Shown here one piece after another: positions 34,969-44,137 of a stretch of DNA of 64,000 bases. Made by a program: the position numbers and the translations under genes. Each line of letters opens with the position of its first letter. The first letter of the stretch is position 1. Source of the stretch: Thermodesulfobium narugense DSM 14796 (GTDB lineage Bacteria > Thermodesulfobiota > Thermodesulfobiia > Thermodesulfobiales > Thermodesulfobiaceae); the NCBI RefSeq assembly GCF_000212395.1, contig NC_015499.1, positions 833,501 to 897,500 of the forward strand, read 5' to 3'. The notes under the pieces were generated by a model, which saw only the letters and a program-made list of their open reading frames with translations, had not been told where the DNA came from and did not search any database.

Positions 34969-35241
34969 TATTTTTTAATTCGGTATATATTTTCTCCAAC
35001 AGAGTCTCTGGAAAAAAGATTTTTGGGTCCAGATATTGGCAGAAATCAGTCTTTTCAGCAAATAGTAAAGGCTGGGCATTGGTTTGGCGCTGATATAGAT
35101 GATAAAAGTAGTTATTCCTTGGTTGGCTGCAGCGTTTCACCTGGATTTGACTTTGAAGACTTTGAGATGGGGAAGCGTAATAATTTGCTAAATGAGTTTC
35201 CAGATCACAAAAACTTAGTTGAGAGATTAACAAGATGTTAG
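34969..35241 (+). pseudogene. Remnant of a DUF985 cupin protein
   Basis: The frame encodes LGPDIGRNQSFQQIVKAGHW, then SYSLVGCSVSPGFDFEDFEM and LNEFPDHKNLVERLT. This is clearly the C-terminal half of the cupin_5 (DUF985) family, whose members have about 140-160 residues with the sequence LGPDI...VVPAGxWFGA...LVGCTVxPGFDFxDFE. The N-terminal half is missing: upstream the frame closes at 34966 after about 20 unrelated-looking codons. There is no SD or plausible start. I call it a decayed gene. Confidence 0.75.
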
Positions 35242-35265
35242 ATATGATCAAGCCAATTTTTATAA

Positions 35266-35296
35266 TTGACATTGAGTTAACTCTAAGTAGTAAAGT
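35266..35296 (+). promoter_or_regulatory. MerR-type promoter with palindromic operator
   Basis: A perfect -35 TTGACA (35266-35271) and a -10-like TAAAGT (35291-35296) are separated by 19 bp, as in MerR-activated promoters. The spacer contains the palindrome GAGTTAACTC (35274-35283) followed by TAAG, close to the AdhR-type operator CTTAGAGTTAACTCTAAG. Confidence 0.7.
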
Positions 35297-35338
35297 TAAC
35301 CTAAGTAAAGCTAATTAATAAAAATGTCTTCATTTTAA

Positions 35339-36346
<1,008 letters not shown>

Positions 36347-36436
36347 CAGATTTTAAAAAATTAATTTTAAAGATAGTAATGTCATATCAGTCATTGAAGT
36401 GTGATAAATGCTGGAACTTAGAGTAAAATAAATATT

Positions 36437-36479
36437 ATATTTAGGAGTATGGCTTGGTTCTTACTCCTAAATATTTTTT
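36437..36479 (+). terminator. Rho-independent terminator after the aldo/keto reductase
   Basis: A perfect 13-bp stem, ATATTTAGGAGTA (36437-36449) / TACTCCTAAATAT (36462-36474), with a 12-base loop is followed by TTTTT. Confidence 0.9.
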
Positions 36480-36507
36480 AGTCTGATTAAAATTTAGAGG
36501 AGAATTT

Positions 36508-36903
36508 ATGACAATTTCTGAAGTAAGCAAGAAATTTAATATTTCGAAGGATACTCTTCGCTATTATGAACGTATTGGACTCATACCTCATGTTGGTCGC
36601 AACAAGAGTAAAATTAGGGATTATAGAGAAGAAGACTGCAACTGGATTGAATTTATAAAATGTATGCGAAACGCAGGATTGCCTATAGACGTTTTAATAG
36701 ACTATGTAAGGCTTTTTATGCAAGGAGATGACACTATTGAAGCGAGGAAAAACCTTTTAATTGAGCAACGTAAGTATTTGATTGAAAGAATAGAGGTTAT
36801 GAAAAAGACCTTGGAACGTTTGGATTATAAGATTTCAGTTTACGAAAAAATTGTAGTTGAAAAGGAGAGGTCTTTGAGAAGAGATAGTTTATATATAAAA
36901 TAA
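36508..36903 (+). CDS. adhR: MerR-family regulator, AdhR-like
   Basis: 131 residues. The winged-helix MerR domain has SKKFNISKDTLRYYERIGLI and IRDYREEDCNWIEFIKCMRN, followed by a long coiled-coil helix. The sequence is very close in pattern to Bacillus subtilis AdhR, a regulator activated by aldehydes through Cys52; here Cys also falls at position 52 (IKCMRNAGL). The operator-like palindrome lies in front of the aldo/keto reductase gene, upstream of a terminator, so this regulator probably acts on that gene. It starts at ATG after AGAGGAG. Confidence 0.88.
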   Translation: MTISEVSKKFNISKDTLRYYERIGLIPHVGRNKSKIRDYREEDCNWIEFIKCMRNAGLPIDVLIDYVRLFMQGDDTIEARKNLLIEQRKYLIERIEVMKKTLERLDYKISVYEKIVVEKERSLRRDSLYIK

Positions 36904-37022
36904 TCGATGTGAAATCTTACATTTAATAAAGCATATATATAAACAATTTTTGTGCATTAAGCGATTGTAAATATAAAAGTTTTGTCTTTAGTAATAAGGA
37001 TTAAATTTGGGTTTTAGATTTA

Positions 37023-38663
37023 TTACAATATGAAATCCCTTGATAAAAATTGTGATTTATTTTCTTTGACTATTTTTGTTATCAAATGTTTATTTAGGTC
37101 TGAAGATTTTGCGGCTACAAGTGTTCTGATAGAAAATGATCTTAAGGCATCAGACACTGAAAGTGTGCCGACCGCTGAGTCTTTTCTGCCAGTAAAAGGA
37201 AATATATCTGGACCTCTTTGACACTGAGAATTTAAATTTACCCTACATACCTGATTTACAAGTGCATCTATAATTTTAGCCATTTCATCTGGATCAGACC
37301 CAAAAATGCTTGCTTGCTGACCATAGTTAGATTCAGTTATGTATTTTAATGGTTCATCAATATCAGAGAATGGAACAACCGGAATAATCGGTCCAAATTG
37401 TTCTTCGTGATAAATTCTGGCTTTTTTATTAACTGGATATAAAATTGTTGGATAAAAGTAGGTTTTATTATATGAACCGCCAAATTTATTTATTACTTTT
37501 GCTCCAAACATTTTTGCATCTTCAATTAGCTCTAGAAAATATTTTACCCTATCTTCTGTTGGCATTGGGGTTATAAATACATCATCTTCAAATGGAGAAT
37601 TAATTTTTAATTTTTCAATCTCATCGGATAATTTTTTGAGAAAATCATTTACAATTTCAGAATGAACAAATAGTATTTTAAGCGCTGTGCATCTTTGTCC
37701 ATTAAAAGAAAGTGCTCCGAGCAAGCATTCTTTTACGGCGACGGTAATGTCTGCGTGAGACAAAACAATTGCAGGATTTTTTGCTTCAAGTCCAAGTATC
37801 ATTCTTAGCCTGTGAGGCATTGGATGTGTTTTTTGGAGCGAGTCGGCAGCTTTACTTGTGCCGATAAAAGCGAGACAATTTATCTTACCTGTTGCCATCA
37901 AAGCCGATGCAACTGTCCTTCCTCTTCCATAAAGAGTATTTATAACGCCAGGTGGAAAGGCTTCTTTAAATGCTTTCAGCAAAGGTCTAAATAAAAGAAT
38001 GCCATGTTTTGGTGGTTTAAAAATAACTACATTTCCCATGATTAGAGCTGGTATAAGGGTTGTGAAAGTTTCATTCAAAGGATAGTTGAATGGACCCATA
38101 CAGAGCACTATACCAAGTGGAGACCTTCTTATTTGTGCAATTATTGATTCTTCTTTTAAAAATTTTGATGAATTTCTATCAAGAGTTTTTAGTGCATCAA
38201 TAGTATCAATTATATATTTAACAGTTCTGTCGAATTCTTTTTCTGAATCTATATGTGATTTTGCAATCTCCCACATTAAAAGATTTACGATTTCATCTTT
38301 ATTGTCTTGCATTAAATATACAAATTTTTCAACACATTTTATTCTGTCTTCAACCTTCATTGAAGGCCAGGCCCCATTTCCGTTATTATATGCATTTATT
38401 GAGCTATCAAGAATTTTTAGTGCTTCTTCTTCATCTAATGATGGATAGCTTCCAAGTATTATCTGTTCAGGTATTGAATCTTCATTTTTACAACAAAAAA
38501 TGGGAGAAAGAACGGTTATTTTGTCTTTTGTCCAAGATTGTAATTCTCCATTACAAAGATATTCTGTTTGATCAATGCGATCTTTCAGAACAAATTTAGC
38601 TGGGATTTTATTTATAATGGGGAATTTGAAGTTAAAGTTAATATCATCTTTATTTTGATTCAC
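37023..38663 (-). CDS. Aldehyde dehydrogenase, GapN-like (non-phosphorylating GAPDH)
   Basis: 546 residues. The ALDH fold shows GPFNYPLNETFTTLIPALIM, the nucleotide-binding GTSKAAD, a catalytic Glu in LGLEAKNPAIVL and catalytic Cys in FNGQRCTALK. That last motif and the length match NADP-dependent glyceraldehyde-3-phosphate dehydrogenases of the GapN type, which oxidise GAP directly to 3-phosphoglycerate without ATP. Start: GTG at 38663 lies five bases after GGAGG; the TTG at 38675 is part of the SD. It is the last gene of a leftward operon with the DUF1858 and ALDH genes; a hairpin lies just upstream. Confidence 0.88.
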   Translation of the reverse strand: MNQNKDDINFNFKFPIINKIPAKFVLKDRIDQTEYLCNGELQSWTKDKITVLSPIFCCKNEDSIPEQIILGSYPSLDEEEALKILDSSINAYNNGNGAWPSMKVEDRIKCVEKFVYLMQDNKDEIVNLLMWEIAKSHIDSEKEFDRTVKYIIDTIDALKTLDRNSSKFLKEESIIAQIRRSPLGIVLCMGPFNYPLNETFTTLIPALIMGNVVIFKPPKHGILLFRPLLKAFKEAFPPGVINTLYGRGRTVASALMATGKINCLAFIGTSKAADSLQKTHPMPHRLRMILGLEAKNPAIVLSHADITVAVKECLLGALSFNGQRCTALKILFVHSEIVNDFLKKLSDEIEKLKINSPFEDDVFITPMPTEDRVKYFLELIEDAKMFGAKVINKFGGSYNKTYFYPTILYPVNKKARIYHEEQFGPIIPVVPFSDIDEPLKYITESNYGQQASIFGSDPDEMAKIIDALVNQVCRVNLNSQCQRGPDIFPFTGRKDSAVGTLSVSDALRSFSIRTLVAAKSSDLNKHLITKIVKENKSQFLSRDFIL

Positions 38664-38692
38664 ATCAACCTCCAATTATTTCAGATTTTAAA

Positions 38693-38726
38693 TTTGGGGC
38701 ACTACATTTCAGGGTAGCGCCCCAAA
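38693..38726 (-). terminator. Intercistronic hairpin before gapN
   Basis: A 13-bp stem, 38693-38705 with 38714-38726, one G.U pair on the transcribed strand, loop of 8. The T-run after it is weak, so it may be an attenuator or a stability element rather than a full stop between the DUF1858 and gapN genes. Confidence 0.6.
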
Positions 38727-38731
38727 AATAT

Positions 38732-38947
38732 TTAGATGCTTTCAGCCTTTGGTATATCTGATAAAGCTGAATTCAATTCTTGAATAAAAGCATCAATGTC
38801 TTTGACTTGTTTTTGTTCTAAGAAGCTACCAAGTGTGCCAGGAAAAGCACCAGAGCATGAAAATGGGGAGATTCCTCTTTCAACAAAAAAAGTTGCTGCG
38901 CCCGGAGAACATAATACATCCTCTACGGGGGTATCTTTAGTGTACAT
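38732..38947 (-). CDS. DUF1858-like small redox domain protein
   Basis: 71 residues. TPVEDVLCSPGAATFFVERG, then SPFSCSGAF and IDAFIQELNSAL follow the DUF1858 pattern, the domain often fused to or next to hybrid cluster proteins and other redox proteins. The typical CxxC is reduced to a single Cys in SPFSCSG, with another Cys at position 13. It lies 24 bases after the aldehyde dehydrogenase stop, with SD GAGGTG. It may act as a small redox or metal partner of the dehydrogenases; that is inferred. Confidence 0.75.
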   Translation of the reverse strand: MYTKDTPVEDVLCSPGAATFFVERGISPFSCSGAFPGTLGSFLEQKQVKDIDAFIQELNSALSDIPKAESI

Positions 38948-38971
38948 TCTATCACCTCGAGATTTTAAATG

Positions 38972-40453
38972 TTAATATAGTCCAACTTTGTCATCTGAAA
39001 GGCTTATAAATATGTTTTTCTTTTGCGTATAATGTTCAAGCACCAGTTTGTGTGTCTCTCTCCCTATTCCTGATTTTTTGTATCCTCCAAATGGGGCATG
39101 TGCTGGGAGGTTGTTGTAATTGTTAATCCACATACGTCCGGTTTCAACGGCTCTGGCAACCCTTAAGGCTCTATTAATATCTTTCGTCCAAACAGCTCCC
39201 CCCAATCCATATTCGCTATCATTAGCCATTTGAATGACTTCTTCTTCGCTATTAAATTTTATAAAACACGCAACGGGTCCGAAAATTTCTTCTTGCGCTA
39301 CTCGTGCCTTATTGCTAACATCTGCAAGGATTGTTGGTTTGATGAAGAAGCCTTTATCTAGTCCATTATCAGTAATTCTTTGTCCACCACATGCTATTTT
39401 TGCGCCTTCTTTATGACCAATATTAATATATGCCAAAACCTTTTCTAATTGGACTGAGCTGATTAATGTTCCCATCTGAGTGTCTTTTTCCCACGGGATA
39501 CCTACTTTAACTTTTTCGAATGATTTTATTGCCTCAGCAAGGAATTTATCATATATCTTTTCCTGAACAAATACTCGTGAACCAGCACAGCAAACCTGAC
39601 CTTGATTGAATAAGATTCCAATAAGCAAGCCTTCAATAGCTTTATCCCATGAACAATCATCAAAAAATATATTTGCTGATTTTCCTCCTAGTTCCAATGT
39701 AGAAGGAATCAATTTTTTTGCTGCTGCTTCGGCTATAGAATAACCCACTTCTGTAGAGCCAGTAAAAGCTAGCTTGTTAAATCCTTGATGCTCTAATATA
39801 CACTTTCCAGTATATGAACCTTTACCGGATAATACGTTTACGACACCGGGAGGTAAAACCTGATCGAGTAATTTAGCCAGCTCTAAAGTGCTTATTGGAG
39901 TTAGTGAAGAAGGTTTGAGCACAACACAATTTCCAGCTGCAAGAGCAGGTGCTAATTTCCATGCCGCCATTAACAATGGGAAATTCCATGGCGTAATCTG
40001 GCCAACAACTCCCAAAGGTTCATTCAAAATAATACTCATGGTGTTTTTATCTATCATTACAGCTTTTCCTTCTTCAGTCCTGATTGCGCTTGCAAAATAG
40101 CGAAAATGATCTGAGCTAAGTGGTACATCTATAGCAGATGTTTCTCTTATTGGTTTGCCATTGTCAATTGTTTCTGCCATTGCAAGTCTATCAGCATTTT
40201 TGTCAATTAAATCGGCGATTTTTAGAAGTATAGAAGCTCTTTCTTGTGCGCTAACATTTTTCCATGAGCAAAAAGCTTTATGCGCTGCTTTTACTGCAAG
40301 GTCGACATCCTCTTTTCCAGCGTCGGCACAGATAGAAATTTTTTCTCCATCTGCCGGACAAAATACTTCAAAAGTTTTCCCATCAACGGCATCCACCCAT
40401 TTACCATCAATATAAAGCTTATAACTTTTGTCAACATAATCGTTCTTTTTCAT
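38972..40453 (-). CDS. NAD(P)-dependent aldehyde dehydrogenase
   Basis: 493 residues. YIDGKWVDAVDGKTFEVFCP is the standard N-terminus, TPWNFPLLMAAWKLAPALAA the cofactor site, FTGSTEVG the Rossmann turn, LELGGKSANIFFDD contains the catalytic Glu, and FNQGQVCCAGSR the catalytic Cys. All catalytic elements are intact. It resembles broad-substrate aldehyde dehydrogenases (acetaldehyde, betaine aldehyde). It is the first enzyme gene of the leftward operon and is preceded by a 22-residue ORF and a possible structured leader. Confidence 0.92.
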   Translation of the reverse strand: MKKNDYVDKSYKLYIDGKWVDAVDGKTFEVFCPADGEKISICADAGKEDVDLAVKAAHKAFCSWKNVSAQERASILLKIADLIDKNADRLAMAETIDNGKPIRETSAIDVPLSSDHFRYFASAIRTEEGKAVMIDKNTMSIILNEPLGVVGQITPWNFPLLMAAWKLAPALAAGNCVVLKPSSLTPISTLELAKLLDQVLPPGVVNVLSGKGSYTGKCILEHQGFNKLAFTGSTEVGYSIAEAAAKKLIPSTLELGGKSANIFFDDCSWDKAIEGLLIGILFNQGQVCCAGSRVFVQEKIYDKFLAEAIKSFEKVKVGIPWEKDTQMGTLISSVQLEKVLAYINIGHKEGAKIACGGQRITDNGLDKGFFIKPTILADVSNKARVAQEEIFGPVACFIKFNSEEEVIQMANDSEYGLGGAVWTKDINRALRVARAVETGRMWINNYNNLPAHAPFGGYKKSGIGRETHKLVLEHYTQKKNIFISLSDDKVGLY

Positions 40454-40509
40454 GAAAACCCCATCTCCCTTAATGTTTAAATTTTTAAATCAAAAAAAGC
40501 AAAACTTTT

Positions 40510-40578
40510 CTAAGGGTAGAAAAAGATGATGAGGAAGGTGAGAAAAAAAACACAGTAATCAGAATAAACAAACCTCAT
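40510..40578 (-). CDS. 22-residue hydrophobic ORF upstream of the aldehyde dehydrogenase
   Basis: The ORF begins with ATG after a perfect AAAGGAGG and ends with TAG, 56 bases before the aldehyde dehydrogenase start. It encodes MRFVYSDYC followed by a hydrophobic segment VFFLTFLIIFFYP, which could be a single membrane span or a leader peptide. Such a strong ribosome binding site is unlikely by chance in this AT-rich DNA, but no homologue can be checked here. Confidence 0.5.
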   Translation of the reverse strand: MRFVYSDYCVFFLTFLIIFFYP

Positions 40579-40696
40579 ACAATTTCCTCCTTTCCAAATA
40601 GGGGGCAGTTTCGTTTCCAAAACTACCGTATCGGTTTGCACTCATAGCATTTAAGCTTTAGAAATGCAAACTCGGAGAAACTATATTTATAGTATA
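40579..40696 (-). promoter_or_regulatory. Candidate structured leader RNA with promoter -10
   Basis: Read leftward, a -10 TATACT (40696-40691) is followed by a leader with competing stems: GTTTGCA (40671-40665) can pair with TGCAAAC (40640-40634), or GCATTT-type AAATGC pairing (40667-40662 with 40652-40647) can form, and they share three bases. A CCG-ATA-CGG hairpin and an AGTTT/AAACT hairpin follow. Finally CCCCCT (40605-40600) can pair with the SD AGGAGG (40591-40586) with one mismatch. I recognise no known riboswitch class. Confidence 0.4.
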
Positions 40697-40962
40697 ACAT
40701 GTATTTTACAATTAACATTTTAAATTAATTTATTTTTCTTAAGCTTACAGTACTTAGCCCCTAAGTAAGGAAAGGTTTTAATAATAAAATCTTCAGAGGA
40801 TTAAACGAAAATTTAAAGTATAAAAAGGAAGATTATTATATTAAAAATTTGTAAAATAGTTTTTCAGAACAACGAAAAAAATTTAGTTCAACATAGTTAA
40901 GTTGAAAATGCCAATAATAGCTTTCATCTCAAATTTCACTAGCTTTGTGTTATATATTTTTA

Positions 40963-40971
40963 TGATATAAT
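40963..40971 (+). promoter_or_regulatory. Extended -10 promoter element
   Basis: TGATATAAT, a perfect TGnTATAAT extended -10. The same nine bases stand upstream of the GGDEF gene at 62945. It could drive the gene at 41347 with a long leader that includes the poly(C) tract. Confidence 0.4.
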
Positions 40972-41227
40972 TTTTTTCATTGGATTTAATTATGGTTGTT
41001 TTTATAGAAAATAGTTGACTAATGGATGGTGTAGAGTGTATTCAATGTGGGGACAATTTAATTTAAATTTATTTAATTTAATAAAAATAAATAACATATG
41101 TTGTTTAATTCTATAAAAAACAACTTAGCTTGTTATAAGAAAGTAACTTTACCCCTTTTTGTTTTTTGTAATGTTGACTTATCAGTATCTTTAGTTGAAT
41201 TTGAAATTAAACTCATAAGCTTTTCAG

Positions 41228-41241
41228 CCCCCCCCCCCCCC
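41228..41241. repeat. Homopolymer of 14 C residues
   Basis: Fourteen consecutive C residues in strongly AT-rich DNA, about 105 bases before the start of the GGDEF/EAL gene. Such tracts are typical slippage sites. Confidence 0.95.
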
Positions 41242-41346
41242 AAAGCTCGACAAAAAAATTTTTTAAAAAAATTTTTATCTATTTCAAAAATACCAAATTC
41301 GCTAGCTTTTTGTTGAACTCATTTTTTAAAGAGGTTAATATTTGTT

Positions 41347-44031
41347 ATGGAAAATTTTAACAAGCGCTCAAAAGATTCTAAATCTAAAAAACCCACTTTT
41401 AAAAAAATTTCAATCGAAAAAACAAGAGATTTACACTTTTTTTTACAAAGTATTGAAGAAACTAAGATAAGAGACATAAGTAAAGACAGAGAGTTTTTGT
41501 CAAATTTACTAGAGTTAAACGTATTATTGACTCAAATAAATCAAATAGCTTCTCAAATAAAGGACGAAAATCTTTTTCTTAAAACTATATGTGAACTAAT
41601 ATTTATGCATACTGACATAAAACTTGTTTTTATTGGAACTGTAAATGAGAACGAAGAGATAGAATTTAAAAGCATTTCGGGCATCTCAGAGATTTTAGAT
41701 GACGTAAAGATATCTGTTCGTTCAGATATTCCTGAAGGCCAAGGAATGGTAGGAAAAACTTTTAGAGAGAAAAAACCTTCATATTTATATCTTTTAAAGG
41801 AACCCGTATCCAAAATTTGGCAAGAAAAAGCAAAAAAATACAATTTATCATCTGGCGCTGCATTTCCAATTTTTAAGGATAATAATATTTGGGGGGTAAT
41901 CTCTTTTTACCATTCTAAAGAGGACTTTTTTGAAGATGATTTAATTAGGGTGATATTGGAAAAGATTTCATACAATATAGGTTTAGGTTTAGAGCGTATT
42001 GATTTAGTTAATAAAGAAAAAGAATTGGCTCAATTAAGAGATGCTTTGTTAAACAATGCAGGAGTTGGAATTATAATGCTTAAATATCCTCAAAGAGAAA
42101 TAATTAGTTCTAATAAAACTTTTGCAGTTATGATGGGTTTTGAAGATGAAAAAGAGATAATCGGGTTAAAAATAAGAGAATTTTATCCTGATGATGAAAC
42201 CTATGAAAAAGTTGGACAATTTACCGAAGAGACAGTTTTTCAAAACAAGAGTACAGTGCTAAGAAACGTTCGTTTTATGAGAAAAAACAAAACAAGTATG
42301 TATTCGGATATTTCTGGAGTTTTAGTAAAGGTTGAAGACAACGTAAAATATGTGATCTGGACAGTTATAGACGTAACAGAAAGAGATAAACTAAGTGAAG
42401 AGTTAAAATATCAAGAAAGCTATGATCCTTTGACGGGGCTTCCAAACAGAGCTATGCTTGAGCGCGAGCTTGAAAGAGCTTTTTTAAGAGCTAAGAGATT
42501 TAATTGGCCTATGGCACTTGCAATAATAAACATTGATTCTTTTAGGATGGTTAATGAAAAATTCGGTTATACAGTTGGTAATGAAGTACTAAAAATAGTA
42601 GCACAAAGATTGAAAACATCGCTTAGGAAAACTGATTTTATATGTAGGTTTAGCGTCGTTGGTGATGAATTTGCAATTATATTTGAAAACTGTCAAGATA
42701 AAGATAAGCTTTCTGTGATATTTAAGAAAATTGAAAAAAGCATCCTTGAACCAATTCATTTAAAAGATAATTCTGAAGTTAATATAATAGGATTGAGCAT
42801 GGGCGTATCTCTTTATCCCTATGTAAAGGTTGAAAACCAGAATGAGTTGATAAGAAATGCATTGCAGGCCCTATATGACAGCAAGAAACACAAACAAGAC
42901 AGAGCTAATTTTTGGACTATATACGGTGATGCAATAGTTAAAAAGCAGAATCATTATCAGATGCTCTTGGAAAATGGTAGGGTAATAGTTTATTACCAAC
43001 CAATTTATGATAACCAAACTTCTAGCATAGTTGGAGTTGAAGCTCTTGCAAGACTTTTAGATGATTCTGGGGATATTCTTTCCCCTGAGAAATTCCTTTC
43101 GAAATTCACAAATGAAAATCTTCTAGAGCTAACTCGTCAAGTGTTAACAATTGCGCTTAGAGATGTTGAAGAATTAAAAGATGATGGTTTTTCTTTAGCT
43201 GTTTCAGTGAACGTTGAGCCAGGTTTTGTTTCGGAAAGATTTGTTGAAATTGCAAAAGATATTATACAAAAGAGCAGATTAGAACCTTCAAAAATATTTT
43301 TTGAAATACTTGAAAGAACTGAATTTGCCCAAATAGAGAAGGCAATAGAGCATCTTACGAAATTAAAAGACATTGGAGTTCAACTTGCACTTGATGATGT
43401 GGGTAGTGCTTATTCTTCGTTGTTAAGAATAAAAAATTTATCAGTCGATAAGATAAAATTAGATCAAGGTTTTATCCGCGGTTTAGAAAAGAATCCTCAG
43501 GACCTTCATTTCGTAGAATCTATTTTTGGTCTTGCCAGGGCAAAGGGAATATATTTTGTAGTAGAAGGCGTAGAAACCCCCGATATATTTGATGCCTTGA
43601 TTTCAATGGGAGTTCCTTTGCTTCAAGGTTATGCAATTGCAAAACCAATGCCAAAAGCTCTATTAAGAGATTTTTTGATTTCTGGGTCTTATAGATTTCG
43701 TTCTTTAAAAAGTTTATTAGGAATATATGCTAGACAATTGGTTCAACATGGTATTTTGGAAAGATCAATTTACTTTGGTTCCCACATAGAAGATATTTTA
43801 TGTTTTACGAATTTTAGGAATAGTCAGCTTTACATTGACATGAAAAATATGGGCTTACCTGAGAACAGCTTAGTATTTAAATACTACGAAGAATATTATA
43901 ATGCCGTAAATGTTATGAATAAAAACCCAAACGCAGAAAATTGGAATAAAATAAAAGAAATTGAAAATAACCTTGAAAAAGCTATAATAAAGGAATATCG
44001 AAAAAGTAGACGAGAGTTAAAAGAAAATTAA
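41347..44031 (+). CDS. GAF-PAS-GGDEF-EAL cyclic-di-GMP protein
   Basis: 894 residues, no membrane helix. GAF sensor at ~40-215, PAS at ~225-350, GGDEF at ~358-520, EAL at ~535-775 and about 115 extra C-terminal residues of unknown role. The cyclase motif is altered: RFSVVGDEF replaces RxGGDEF, so cyclase activity is probably lost. The EAL domain keeps VEALAR, the Asn of SVNVEPGF, FEILERTEF, LALDDVGSAYSS and the VVEGVET Glu, so c-di-GMP phosphodiesterase activity is likely. SD is GAGG, 12 bases before ATG. The poly(C) tract upstream could vary its expression. Confidence 0.9.
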   Translation: MENFNKRSKDSKSKKPTFKKISIEKTRDLHFFLQSIEETKIRDISKDREFLSNLLELNVLLTQINQIASQIKDENLFLKTICELIFMHTDIKLVFIGTVNENEEIEFKSISGISEILDDVKISVRSDIPEGQGMVGKTFREKKPSYLYLLKEPVSKIWQEKAKKYNLSSGAAFPIFKDNNIWGVISFYHSKEDFFEDDLIRVILEKISYNIGLGLERIDLVNKEKELAQLRDALLNNAGVGIIMLKYPQREIISSNKTFAVMMGFEDEKEIIGLKIREFYPDDETYEKVGQFTEETVFQNKSTVLRNVRFMRKNKTSMYSDISGVLVKVEDNVKYVIWTVIDVTERDKLSEELKYQESYDPLTGLPNRAMLERELERAFLRAKRFNWPMALAIINIDSFRMVNEKFGYTVGNEVLKIVAQRLKTSLRKTDFICRFSVVGDEFAIIFENCQDKDKLSVIFKKIEKSILEPIHLKDNSEVNIIGLSMGVSLYPYVKVENQNELIRNALQALYDSKKHKQDRANFWTIYGDAIVKKQNHYQMLLENGRVIVYYQPIYDNQTSSIVGVEALARLLDDSGDILSPEKFLSKFTNENLLELTRQVLTIALRDVEELKDDGFSLAVSVNVEPGFVSERFVEIAKDIIQKSRLEPSKIFFEILERTEFAQIEKAIEHLTKLKDIGVQLALDDVGSAYSSLLRIKNLSVDKIKLDQGFIRGLEKNPQDLHFVESIFGLARAKGIYFVVEGVETPDIFDALISMGVPLLQGYAIAKPMPKALLRDFLISGSYRFRSLKSLLGIYARQLVQHGILERSIYFGSHIEDILCFTNFRNSQLYIDMKNMGLPENSLVFKYYEEYYNAVNVMNKNPNAENWNKIKEIENNLEKAIIKEYRKSRRELKEN

Positions 44032-44033
44032 TA

Positions 44034-44070
44034 ACATACCCAGCTTTGTCTATCTTAAAGCTGGGTATGT
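44034..44070. terminator. Hairpin after the GGDEF/EAL gene
   Basis: A perfect 14-bp stem, ACATACCCAGCTTT (44034-44047) / AAAGCTGGGTATGT (44057-44070), with a 9-base loop. No T-run follows, so it may stop transcription only weakly or protect the mRNA end. It lies between convergent genes. Confidence 0.65.
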
Positions 44071-44137
44071 GTAACCCATGTGTTGAAGAGGGACGACTTT
44101 AACAAAAAGGTGCATATTTTTAGATTTGCTTCCTCCT

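Larger units (their letters stand above)
40697..41346. other. 650-base intergenic region with poly(C) tract
   Basis: The divergent region between the aldehyde dehydrogenase leader and the GGDEF/EAL gene. It holds an extended -10, TGATATAAT (40963-40971), on the + strand, a run of 14 C (41228-41241) and alternating A and T tracts (about 41251-41277). A 72-codon ORF spanning the C-run has no SD and I do not call it. Confidence 0.5.

Noticed and set aside
34931-35272. 114-codon ORF on the minus strand with a hydrophobic N-terminus
   Set aside because: It is antisense to a clear DUF985 cupin remnant on the plus strand, has no good SD and an unnatural composition after residue 30.
41098-41316. 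72-codon ORF reading through the poly(C) tract as Pro residues
   Set aside because: It has no SD, no recognisable sequence and lies in the promoter region of the next gene. The C-run would change its frame, so I keep only the tract itself as a feature.
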